Below are positions 25,954-32,297 of a DNA stretch of 32,297 nt, piece by piece; the first letter of the stretch is position 1; every line of letters starts with the position of its first letter. This DNA is from an uncultured Pseudomonadota bacterium. GTDB taxonomy: Bacteria > Pseudomonadota > Gammaproteobacteria > Burkholderiales > Casimicrobiaceae. A program made the position numbers and the translations under genes. The stretch covers positions 1 through 32,297 of the forward strand of contig CALFEY010000394.1 in NCBI GenBank assembly GCA_937958295.1. Reading direction: 5' to 3'. Under the pieces are notes generated by a model. That model saw only the letters and a list, made by a program, of their open reading frames with translations. It ran no database searches and was not told the origin of the DNA.

Positions 25954-26342
25954 GCCGGCGTGAACATCGGCACGGCCAGGCCGTTGTCGGCGGTGACGAA
26001 CACCACGCGCATCGGCTGTCCGACGTACAGCGCGTCGAGGTCGGTGTTGACGATGTTGGTGAGCATCGTGGGCCCCTCGGCGAGCGTCACGTAGGCCATG
26101 GCATACGGCACCGGGACGCGACGCATGACGGTGAAGGCGTACAGCGTGCCCTGCCCGCTCGCGCGCTCCCAGTCGGTGCGGTCGCTGAAGCAGTGCGGAC
26201 ACACGACCCGCGGATACCAGTGCGCGCGGCCGCAGGCGTTGCAGCGACGCACCAGGAACTGGCCGCGCGCGGCGGCGTCCCAGAAGGCCTGGGTTTCCGC
26301 ATTGGGCTGCGGTCCGGGCGGCGGCGTGGCGATGGCGTTCAC
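25950..26342 (-). CDS. DUF35 zinc-ribbon/OB-fold acyl-CoA-binding protein
   Basis: A 130-residue protein. After an N-terminal helix (AETQAFWDAAARGQFLVRRC) comes a four-cysteine rubredoxin-like zinc ribbon: CNAC and, 14 residues later, CPHC. An OB-fold follows, with GQGTLYAFTVMRRVP, YVTLAEGPTMLTNIV and GQPMRVVFV. DUF35 proteins are obligate partners of thiolase-fold enzymes, for example ChsH2 with Ltp2, or BbsA with BbsB. The start is GTG 26342, overlapping the thiolase-like stop (GTGA); the stop overlaps the next ATG (ATGA). This tight coupling fits equimolar synthesis with the thiolase-like protein. Confidence 0.93.
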   Translation of the reverse strand: MNAIATPPPGPQPNAETQAFWDAAARGQFLVRRCNACGRAHWYPRVVCPHCFSDRTDWERASGQGTLYAFTVMRRVPVPYAMAYVTLAEGPTMLTNIVNTDLDALYVGQPMRVVFVTADNGLAVPMFTPA

Positions 26343-27508
26343 TCGCGCTCCAGAATGAGGGTGGCGCTGCAGTGCCGGGTCGCGAGGTTGCCGCCGGTAC
26401 CCTGCGCGAGCGCGAGATGGCAGTTCGGGACCTGCACGGCCGGGTGCGCCTCTGCGCGCAATTGCCGCACCGCTTCGATCACCTTGGTCATGCCGCCGCG
26501 GTTGGAAGGATGGTTGTTGCACAGTCCGCCGCCGTCGGTATTGAACGGCAGCCGCCCCACGCCGGAGATGAGGTTGCCATCGGCCACGAAGCGCCCGCCC
26601 TCGCCCTTGGCGCAGAAGCCCAGGTCTTCGAGCTGCACGAGCACGGTGATCGTGAAGCTGTCGTAGATCGATACGTAGCGGATGTCGGCGGGCGTCACGC
26701 CCGCCTCCGCAAAGGCCGCGGCACCCGAGTGCGCGGCCGCCGAGGTGGTGAGCGCGATATTGCCGCCGTCCTGGCCCTTGATCGCCTCCCCCGCCCCACG
26801 CAATCGCACGCGGGGACGCGCAAGGCTGCGCGCGATCTCCGGGCGCGTGACGAGCAGCGCGCCGCCGCCATCGCTGATCACGCAGCAGTCGAGCCGGTGC
26901 AGCGGATCGGCCACGAGCGGCGAGCGCATCACGTCCTCCACCGTGACCACGTCGCGAAGCATCGCCCGCGGATTGTGCTGGGCATGATGCGACGCGGCCA
27001 CTTTGATCCACGCAAGCTGCTCGGACGTGGTGCCGAACTCGTACATGTGCCGCTGCGCGCACAGCGCGTACATGTTGACCACGGTGGGCCGGAACGGGAC
27101 TTCCCATTGCCGGTCGGGTTGCGCCAGCGATCCCGGCGGCGTGGACGTGCCGATAGATGTCCCTTCGCTGCGCGGGCGGCCGGCCAGGGTGATGAGCGCC
27201 ACGTTGCACTTGCCGGCGGCGATGGCCTGAGCCGCATGGGCCACGTGCACGAGATACGAGGAACCGCCGGTCTCGGTGGTGTCGACGTGCCGCACGCGCA
27301 GGTTGAGGTAGTCGACCATCGACAGTGGGCCGAGGCCGGGCGCGTCGCCGGCGCAGAAGTACCCGTCGACGTCCTGCCGCGAGAGGCCGGCATCCGCCAG
27401 CGCCCCGAGCGCGACCTCCGCGTGCAGTTGCGCTCCGGACTTGTCGGGCGCGTGACGGGTGGGATGCTCGTAGGCGCCGACGATGTAAGCGTGGCCGCCG
27501 CTACTCAT
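26339..27508 (-). CDS. thiolase-superfamily lipid-transfer/aldolase-like protein
   Basis: A 389-residue thiolase-fold protein of the SCPx/Ltp branch. The region where thiolases carry their nucleophilic cysteine reads DTTETGGSSYLVHVAHAA, with no cysteine nearby. A tyrosine in SIYDSFTITVLVQLEDLGF and the C-terminal GGGLCNNHPSNRGGMTKV and CHLALAQGTGG are present. Ltp2-type enzymes also lack the cysteine and use tyrosines to cleave beta-hydroxyacyl-CoAs by retro-aldol reaction together with a DUF35 partner, which is encoded immediately downstream here. A carbon-carbon lyase role is therefore my preferred inference; a true thiolase using another cysteine is the alternative. ATG 27508 is the first start; no strong ribosome site is visible. 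Confidence 0.9.
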   Translation of the reverse strand: MSSGGHAYIVGAYEHPTRHAPDKSGAQLHAEVALGALADAGLSRQDVDGYFCAGDAPGLGPLSMVDYLNLRVRHVDTTETGGSSYLVHVAHAAQAIAAGKCNVALITLAGRPRSEGTSIGTSTPPGSLAQPDRQWEVPFRPTVVNMYALCAQRHMYEFGTTSEQLAWIKVAASHHAQHNPRAMLRDVVTVEDVMRSPLVADPLHRLDCCVISDGGGALLVTRPEIARSLARPRVRLRGAGEAIKGQDGGNIALTTSAAAHSGAAAFAEAGVTPADIRYVSIYDSFTITVLVQLEDLGFCAKGEGGRFVADGNLISGVGRLPFNTDGGGLCNNHPSNRGGMTKVIEAVRQLRAEAHPAVQVPNCHLALAQGTGGNLATRHCSATLILERE

Positions 27509-27812
27509 GAGCGCGCCGCGGAATGGAAAGGGTGGGGCACGCGAGGACAGGCACGTTCATGCGGATTGATGAGCGGAGGTAACGGGGAGGCGCGGCGCAG
27601 CACCGACGGTTGCTATGGTTGTAGTTATTTCTCACAATATAACATCTTTTTAGATTGACGCGGCAAGGAGCGATGGGCTGCGCATCCGCGACGGGGACAC
27701 GTTCCCGGCGTGGCCATCGCGCCGCGTCCAACGCCGTTGCGTGCCGTCGCGCGTGGTTGCGTTGACACCGTCCAGCCCGCTGGGCGAACATGCCCCGCCC
27801 CCTCCCTCCGCC
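27509..27812. promoter_or_regulatory. divergent intergenic region, thiolase-like / crotonase 2
   Basis: This roughly 300-bp region has no gene that I can support. It is GC-rich except for an AT-rich island at about 27615-27656. The island contains an inverted repeat, GTTAT at 27624-27628 and ATAAC at 27639-27643 (10-bp spacer), a likely regulator site. On the minus strand TCAAT followed by ATGTTA weakly recalls promoter copy B. A TTGACA at 27762-27767 has no acceptable -10 at 16-18 bp. Confidence 0.45.
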
Positions 27813-28601
27813 ATGAGCTCCGACGTTCTCGAATCCTTCGACCAGGGCGTCATCACGCTGACGCTCAACCGGCCCGACCGCCTTAATGCGCTCTCGCCGG
27901 ACATGCTGTCGGGTCTCGCGCAGGCCCTTGCGCGCATCGCCGGCGACACTGCCGCGCGGGTGGTCGTGCTCACCGGCGCGGGACGCGGCTTCTGCGCGGG
28001 CGGCGACGTCAAGCGAATGGCCGCGGGTGCGATCGATTACGGCGCGCCCGATGCCACGGCAGTGCTACGCGCCAAGATGGACGTCGCGCGCCAGCTCCAC
28101 GAGCTACCCCAGCCCACGATCGCCGCGGTGAACGGACCGGCTGCAGGCGCGGGCCTCTGCCTCGCCCTCGCCTGCGACCTGCGCATCGCCGCGGCGTCCG
28201 CGCGCTTTGTCACCGGCTTTGCCCGGGTGGGCCTGCCCGGCGATTTCGGCGGCAGCTATTTCCTCACGTCGGTGCTCGGACCGGCGAAGGCGCGCGAGCT
28301 CTATCTCACGGGCGACGCCCTCGATGCCGCGGCGGCGGAACGCATCGGGCTCGTGACGCGCACAGTGCCGGATGCGGCGCTGCACGACGAGACGATGACG
28401 CTCGCCCGCCGCCTGGCCGCCGGTCCGCCGCTCGCCTACGGATACATGAAGCGCAACCTCGCAGCGGCGCAGTCGGAGCCGCTCGCAAGGGTCCTCGACC
28501 TCGAGGCGCAGCACCAGACGGCGGCGAGTCGCAGCGCCGATCATCGCGAGGCGGCGCGGGCCTTCCTCGAAAAGCGCCCCCCTGTGTTCCAGGGTCGCTG
28601 A
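27813..28601 (+). CDS. crotonase (enoyl-CoA hydratase/isomerase, PaaG-like), copy 2
   Basis: A 262-residue crotonase with GRGFCAGGDVKRM and VNGPAAGAGLCLALACDLRIA for CoA binding and the oxyanion hole. As in copy 1 (14817-15620), the first catalytic glutamate is absent and PGDFGGSYFL carries an aspartate, while the second is kept in ARELYLTG, pointing to a PaaG/dienoyl-CoA-isomerase-like site. The two proteins match over most of their length, so they are paralogues. ATG 27813 aligns with the paralogue start; the frame extends to GTG 27741 but that part looks non-coding. No clear ribosome site is seen. The IclR gene follows after 6 nt, probably cotranscribed. Confidence 0.91.
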   Translation: MSSDVLESFDQGVITLTLNRPDRLNALSPDMLSGLAQALARIAGDTAARVVVLTGAGRGFCAGGDVKRMAAGAIDYGAPDATAVLRAKMDVARQLHELPQPTIAAVNGPAAGAGLCLALACDLRIAAASARFVTGFARVGLPGDFGGSYFLTSVLGPAKARELYLTGDALDAAAAERIGLVTRTVPDAALHDETMTLARRLAAGPPLAYGYMKRNLAAAQSEPLARVLDLEAQHQTAASRSADHREAARAFLEKRPPVFQGR

Positions 28602-28607
28602 GCCCGC

Positions 28608-29495
28608 ATGGCACGCGCCGCCGCCGTTCCCCCGACGCCGCGGCCGCGTTCGCGCAAGGCCGCGGCACCGGGAGCCACCGCTGGTACCGCGAAGAAGCGC
28701 CCGCAGGCAAATCCGGAGAACAGCCTGAAGCGCATGCTCGAGCTCCTCGACCTCTTTACGCCGGCCGCGCCCGTGTGGTCGGCCGAGGCGCTGATGCGCT
28801 ACACGGGCGCATCGCGCTCCACGGTGTACCGGCACGTGCGGGCGCTGCACGAAGCCGGTCTCCTGCGGCCGGTGGCGAGCGGCAACTACATCATCGGGCC
28901 GCGCGTGATCGAGCTCGACCGCCAGGTGCGCCAGACCGATCCGCTTTATATGGCGGGCGAAGCGCCCATGAAGCGACTCGTGAGCGCCACGGGGCACTCG
29001 GCGTTGCTGTGCGCGCTCTTCAGCGACTCCGTGATGTGCGTGCGCGAGGAGCTCGCCGCCGACCGTCCGCCCAACCTCTTCGCGCGCGGCCAGCGCCGTC
29101 CGCTGTTCACGGGCGCGGCGTCGAAGATCATCCTGCCGTACCTGCCTGCGCACCAGCTGCGCAGCCTCTACGCCAAGCACAAGAAAGCCGTGGCCGTGGC
29201 GGGCCTGGGCTCCGACTGGTCGCAGTTTCGCGCCACGCTCACGCAGATCCGCCGTCAAGGTCACCTCGTGACGATCGGCGAGTTCAATCCAGGCCTCCTC
29301 GGTCTGTCCGCGCCCGTGTTCAACCACGCCGGTCACATCCTCGGCAGCATCGGCATCTCGGGCGTGGCCGCTGCGTTCCGAAAGGTGGACATGGAGGCGC
29401 TGGTCGGCCTCGTGACGACTGCGGCAGCAGAAGTCACCGCGCGCATCGGGGCCATGGACTCGGCCCTCGACCTCGCGCCACGCGCAATCGGATAG
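28608..29495 (+). CDS. IclR-family transcriptional regulator
   Basis: A 295-residue regulator. After a basic, alanine/proline-rich N-terminal extension of about 37 residues comes the IclR winged helix (NSLKRMLELLDLF; recognition helix TGASRSTVYRHVRALHEAGLL; wing NYIIGPRVIEL). The rest is the GAF-like effector domain, with FTGAASKIILPYLP and IGEFNPGLLGLSAPVF in the usual places. IclR proteins sense small aromatic or aliphatic acids and control nearby catabolic genes. It is the only regulator gene seen in the island, so it is the natural candidate for the repeated promoter/operator module. It is probably cotranscribed with the crotonase 6 nt upstream, which could give feedback control. Confidence 0.93.
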   Translation: MARAAAVPPTPRPRSRKAAAPGATAGTAKKRPQANPENSLKRMLELLDLFTPAAPVWSAEALMRYTGASRSTVYRHVRALHEAGLLRPVASGNYIIGPRVIELDRQVRQTDPLYMAGEAPMKRLVSATGHSALLCALFSDSVMCVREELAADRPPNLFARGQRRPLFTGAASKIILPYLPAHQLRSLYAKHKKAVAVAGLGSDWSQFRATLTQIRRQGHLVTIGEFNPGLLGLSAPVFNHAGHILGSIGISGVAAAFRKVDMEALVGLVTTAAAEVTARIGAMDSALDLAPRAIG

Positions 29496-29535
29496 CGCGT
29501 CGCGGTGCGCTCCCGCGCAGCGGGAGTCCCTTCGT

Positions 29536-29565
29536 TTGCCAATAATCTCAAATAAAGGGATTATT
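29536..29565 (+). promoter_or_regulatory. promoter/operator of the epimerase gene (shared module, copy D)
   Basis: TTGCCA at 29536-29541 and GATTAT at 29559-29564 are 17 bp apart, followed by ACATTGG as in copy A. A perfect 7-bp inverted repeat, AATAATC at 29541-29547 and GATTATT at 29559-29565 (11-bp spacer), spans the space between the hexamers, an ideal place for a repressor. This is the clearest dyad among the copies. Confidence 0.7.
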
Positions 29566-29641
29566 CAACATTGGCGCCAGACAGTGGCACGGCACGCAGG
29601 TGCGGCCGCCACCGTCGGCAAAAATCACCTTCCGGAGTCCC

Positions 29642-30640
29642 ATGCAGATCGAAGGCAAGCGTTTCCTGCTGACGGGCGGGGCCAGCATGATCGGCACCCG
29701 CACCACCGAATTGCTCCTCGCGCGCGGGGCGGGCGAGATCGTGCTGTTCGACAACCTGTCCTTCGACAAGCCCGACGGTACCGTCGCCGCGCTGTGCGAT
29801 ACCGGCCGCGTCCGGCTCGTGCAGGGCGACGTGCTCGACCCCGCCGCGCTCGAGCAGGCCTGCGAGGGCATCGACGGCATTTTCGCGCTCGCCGGCTTCA
29901 TGTCGGCGGGGATCGCCAAGGACCCGGCGCTCGGCCTCGACGTGAACATCCGCGGCACGCATCACGTGCTGCAGGCGTGCGTCGCGCGCAAGGTCTCGCG
30001 CCTGGTGTTCGCGTCGTCCTCCGCAGCCTACGGCTACGGTGCCATCCGCGGCGCGATCCGCGAGGACGAGCCGTTTCACTCGGACCGCGTGCCCGCGCCG
30101 CCGGCGCTGTACGGTGCGTCCAAGGTCGTCGGGGAGCAGCTGTGCCACCTGTACCGCGCGCAGCACGGCCTCGCCTTCGTGGCGCTGCGCTACTCCACCG
30201 TATACGGCGAGCGCCAGCACTACCGCTCCACCAACGCGCTCTACATCATCGAGGCCTACGACCGCGTCGCGCGCGGCGAGCCGCCGATCCTCTATGGCGA
30301 CGGCGCGGAGACCAAGGACTTCGTATACGTCGGCGACGTGGCCCGCGCCAACGTCCTTGCGATGGCCTCCGACGTGGCCGGCGAAGCCTTCAACATCTCC
30401 GGCGGCCGCGAGCTCACCACGCGCTACCTCGCGGAGACGGTGACCCGCCTGGCAGGCGCGTCCATCGCCCCGGAGTATCGCAGCGCGCCCACCACGGGCT
30501 TCCGCATCACCACCGAGGGTCCCTTCCACTACGACAATGCCAAGGCCGCCCGTGTGCTCGGCTGGCAGCCCGAAGTGTCGATCGAGGAAGGGATCGCGCG
30601 CATGATCGCGTGGCGGCGTTCCGCACCGCCCGCGACCTAG
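29642..30640 (+). CDS. NAD-dependent epimerase/dehydratase (extended SDR)
   Basis: A 332-residue extended SDR similar to UDP-sugar epimerases. The Rossmann loop TGGASMIG departs from the usual GGxGxIG by a serine in place of a glycine. The catalytic pair is Y157 and K161 (YGASK), with SSSAAYG providing the serine. FVYVGDVARANVLAM and FNISGGRELTTRYLAETV are typical of the C-terminal half. GGAG at 29634-29637 precedes ATG 29642 by 4 nt. No other sugar-nucleotide gene is present and it carries the same promoter module as the acyl-CoA genes, so a role in the catabolic pathway (oxidation or epimerisation of a hydroxylated intermediate) is more likely than envelope sugar synthesis. The exact reaction is unknown. 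Confidence 0.9.
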   Translation: MQIEGKRFLLTGGASMIGTRTTELLLARGAGEIVLFDNLSFDKPDGTVAALCDTGRVRLVQGDVLDPAALEQACEGIDGIFALAGFMSAGIAKDPALGLDVNIRGTHHVLQACVARKVSRLVFASSSAAYGYGAIRGAIREDEPFHSDRVPAPPALYGASKVVGEQLCHLYRAQHGLAFVALRYSTVYGERQHYRSTNALYIIEAYDRVARGEPPILYGDGAETKDFVYVGDVARANVLAMASDVAGEAFNISGGRELTTRYLAETVTRLAGASIAPEYRSAPTTGFRITTEGPFHYDNAKAARVLGWQPEVSIEEGIARMIAWRRSAPPAT

Positions 30641-30645
30641 AAGCC

Positions 30646-30665
30646 GGCGGCCGTATCCGGCCGCC
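30646..30665. terminator. stem-loop between convergent genes
   Basis: GGCGGCCG at 30646-30653 and CGGCCGCC at 30658-30665 form a perfect 8-bp GC-only stem with loop TATC. It lies exactly between the stop codons of the convergent epimerase and Bug 2 genes. There is no T tract on either side, so it is a hairpin of the terminator type rather than a textbook intrinsic terminator; it could serve both strands. Confidence 0.55.
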
Positions 30666-31648
30666 TACTCCACCTTGACGTTGGCGGTGGCCACGACCTT
30701 CTTCCACAGCGCGATTTCGTCGTTGACGAAGCTCGTGAACTGCGGCGACGTGTTGCCCACGGTACGCGCGCCCTGCTTCGCGAACGACTCGCGCAACGTG
30801 GGGCTCGTCATCGCCTTGGCGATCTCCTGCTCGAGCCTCGTCACGACGTCCTTGGGCGTTCCCGCGGGCGCGAAGACCCCGAACCAGTAGCTCATCCGGT
30901 AGTCGGGCAAGCCGGCTTCCGCGAACGTGGGCACGTTGGGCAACGCGGGGCTGCGCTCCTTGCCGGTGACCGCGAGCGGCTCGACCTTGCCCGAGGCGAT
31001 GAACGGACCGCCCGTGGCCACGCTGCTCATCACGAGGTCCACCCGACCGGCCACGAGCTCGGGGATGGACGCTGCCGCGCCCTTGAAGGGCACGTGCAGC
31101 ATCTTCGTGCCCGTGAGACTCTGGAACCATTCGATGGGCAAGTGCGACGAGGATCCCAGGCCCGCCGATCCATACGTCACGCCGTCCGGCTTGGCCTTGG
31201 CGACTGCCACCAGCTCCTTCACCGACTTGGCCGGGAACCCGTTGCGCGCCATGAGCACGGCGGTGGCGTCGGCGTACTGGCTCACCGGTATGAGGTCCTT
31301 CACCGGGTCGTAGGGCAGCTTCGCGTACAGCGCGGGGGTCATCGCGAACGACGTCTCGGTCACGAGCAACGTGTAGCCGTCGGGCGAAGCCTTGGCGACC
31401 GCATCGGCGCCGATGGTACCGCTCGCGCCGGTCTTGTTCTCCACCACCACCGGCTGGCCCATCTGCTCGCTCAACTCCTTGGCGAGCAGGCGCGCCGAGG
31501 CATCGGTGAACGCGCCTGGCGCGAAGGGAACGATGATGCGGATGGGCTTGCTGGGCCAAGTCGTGCCCTGCGCGAGCGCCGCGGGAGAGTAAGCGACGCT
31601 CGCCGCGACAGCGAGCGAGCAGGCGAGAGTGGCGAGGCGAGCGAACAT
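30665..31648 (-). CDS. Bug-family periplasmic solute-binding protein 2 (TctC-like)
   Basis: A 327-residue binding protein of the same family as that at 22674-23645. The Sec-type leader (MFARLATLACSLAVAASVAY...) ends at about ALAQ before GTTWPSKPIR. IIVPFAPGAFTDASARLL, VVVENKTGASGTIGADAVAK and NVPTFAEAGLPDYRM are family marks. AAGGAGG 5 nt before ATG 31648 fixes the start. The ligand is probably a small carboxylate; sequence differences from Bug 1 suggest another ligand or another step of the same substrate family. No cognate membrane components are seen. It converges on the epimerase gene. Confidence 0.93.
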   Translation of the reverse strand: MFARLATLACSLAVAASVAYSPAALAQGTTWPSKPIRIIVPFAPGAFTDASARLLAKELSEQMGQPVVVENKTGASGTIGADAVAKASPDGYTLLVTETSFAMTPALYAKLPYDPVKDLIPVSQYADATAVLMARNGFPAKSVKELVAVAKAKPDGVTYGSAGLGSSSHLPIEWFQSLTGTKMLHVPFKGAAASIPELVAGRVDLVMSSVATGGPFIASGKVEPLAVTGKERSPALPNVPTFAEAGLPDYRMSYWFGVFAPAGTPKDVVTRLEQEIAKAMTSPTLRESFAKQGARTVGNTSPQFTSFVNDEIALWKKVVATANVKVE

Positions 31649-31694
31649 GGGGTCCTCCTTGGACTCGTCGTTATGGCAGGTCGGAGGATCTGAC

Positions 31695-31724
31695 AAAATC
31701 CCGCCATTTGCAACATATTATGTT
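31695..31724 (-). promoter_or_regulatory. promoter/operator region of Bug 2 (weak shared-module copy E, with palindrome)
   Basis: A perfect 13-bp palindrome, AACATATTATGTT, lies at 31712-31724. Downstream on the minus strand, CGGGATTTT (GATTTT at 31700-31695) aligns with the -10 region of copy B, and the upstream hexamer at 31723-31718 (ACATAA) falls 17 bp away. The match to the module is only partial, so the palindrome is the stronger signal. Confidence 0.45.
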
Positions 31725-31730
31725 TCTACG

Positions 31731-31979
31731 TCAGCGTGCCGCGCACTGGAAGGCCTCGCGCAGCGGCGCCAGCGACTCGTCCACGGACGCCAGGAGATCG
31801 CGCCGCATGTCGTCGCGCGTGAGGCTCTCCTCCACGGCGAGCATCGCAATGTCCACGCCCGCGCCCACGGCCAGCCCCGCGGCCACGCCCGCGAGGGCGC
31901 CCACGCCAGTGCCGAGGCCGGGTACGGCCGAGCCCGCCACCGCCCCCGTGGCGGCGCGGACGCCGGCGCGGCCGACCTA
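31731..31979 (-). pseudogene. C-terminal fragment of a Gly/Ala-rich membrane protein
   Basis: The minus-strand frame runs from just after an in-frame TAG (31979-31977) to TGA at 31731, giving about 81 residues. It contains one long hydrophobic hairpin-like stretch (AVAGSAVPGLGTGVGALAGV, then GLAVGAGVDIAML) followed by a charged amphipathic tail (LTRDDMRRDLLASVDESLAPL). The pattern resembles the C-terminus of larger proteobacterial membrane proteins ending in a similar GVD..L....LTRD..R.DL tail. No proper N-terminal portion or ribosome site is found; GTG 31976 or GTG 31940 could start a short product. I read it as truncated; an intact small protein is possible. Confidence 0.5.
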
Positions 31980-31990
31980 GCGTGACCCGG

Positions 31991-32297
31991 ATGCCCGATC
32001 CGGACGTGGTGATCGTCGATGCCGACACGGTGGCCGGCTGGCGACGGGTCACCCCCTCGTTCGAACAGCTCCAGGCCGCGGTGGCCGACCTGCGGGCACA
32101 GGCTCCCCGCTCCACCGTCGCGATCGTCGGCGATCCCGCACTGAAGTGGGCGCTGTCGACCGACGACCAACGGCTCCTCGACGACGAGATCAACCACCAA
32201 CGGCTGGTGCTGGCACCTGCGGGTTCCCGCGGTGGGCACACCGGCTTCATCGCCGAGGCCGTGCGCAAGGGCTCCCGCCGGGGAGTGTCGGTGGTGG
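31991..32297 (+). CDS. start of an unassigned protein (possibly PIN/NYN-like), 3' end outside the window
   Basis: An open frame from ATG 31991 (or GTG 31982) to the window end, at least 102 residues. It begins with an acidic strand, DVVIVDADTVAGW, then a helix FEQLQAAVADLRAQ, the strand TVAIVGDPALKWALS, DDQRLLDDEINHQRL and GFIAEAVRKG. The order of acidic residues and strands is loosely like a PIN or NYN nuclease domain, but I would not assign it on this alone. It lacks a visible ribosome site. It starts immediately after the truncated membrane-protein frame on the other strand. Confidence 0.6.
   Translation, partial: MPDPDVVIVDADTVAGWRRVTPSFEQLQAAVADLRAQAPRSTVAIVGDPALKWALSTDDQRLLDDEINHQRLVLAPAGSRGGHTGFIAEAVRKGSRRGVSVV

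Noticed and set aside
27762..27767. Perfect TTGACA as a promoter for crotonase 2
   Set aside because: No acceptable -10 hexamer occurs 16-18 bp downstream in this GC-rich stretch.
31726..32268. 180-codon minus-strand frame across the window end
   Set aside because: Its product is Arg/Gly repeats and serine-rich low-complexity sequence; the two other frames described at this end look far more protein-like.

Overview
The window is a GC-rich, densely packed bacterial segment. It carries an intracellular PHA depolymerase, a CbpA/CbpM chaperone pair, a CAP-DUF5648 secreted protein and two orphan Bug-type substrate-binding proteins. Together these suggest a betaproteobacterium, most likely Burkholderiales-like; this is an inference from gene content, since there is no rRNA or other marker gene. 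I saw no tRNA, rRNA, CRISPR array, insertion sequence or phage gene.

Layout. 1-2484: a truncated NCS2-like permease and a biuret-hydrolase-like cysteine hydrolase on the minus strand, diverging from a small cupin gene. 2520-6474: GST-like protein, PHA depolymerase, a secreted SnoaL/NTF2-like protein and an NmrA-type NAD(P)-binding protein. 6611-10242: cbpA-cbpM, a transglutaminase-like hypothetical protein and an exported CAP-DUF5648 protein. 10420-14820: a full-length Lhr helicase.

14817-31648 is a catabolic island for a CoA-activated acid of unknown identity. It holds a CaiB/BaiF CoA-transferase with a crotonase; an SDR, two acyl-CoA dehydrogenases and a MaoC hydratase in one operon; an ADP-forming acyl-CoA synthetase coupled to a Bug receptor; a thiolase-like protein, a DUF35 protein and a crotonase/hydroxyacyl-CoA dehydrogenase in a chain of overlapping genes; a second crotonase with an IclR regulator; an epimerase; and a second Bug receptor. 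The two dehydrogenases have complementary missing motifs, as in the heteromeric enzymes of steroid side-chain degradation. The thiolase-like protein appears to lack the nucleophilic cysteine and sits with a DUF35 partner, as in Ltp2-type retro-aldolases. A coherent reading is uptake, CoA activation, alpha,beta-dehydrogenation, hydration, then retro-aldol or thiolytic cleavage.

The most striking non-coding signal is one roughly 40-bp promoter/operator module repeated in front of three of these units (near 16.9, 23.76 and 29.55 kb), with a weaker fourth copy near 31.7 kb. The IclR protein encoded within the island is the obvious candidate regulator.

The last 570 bases hold a C-terminal fragment of a membrane protein abutting the start of an unrelated gene on the other strand; this could be a recombination junction or an assembly join.
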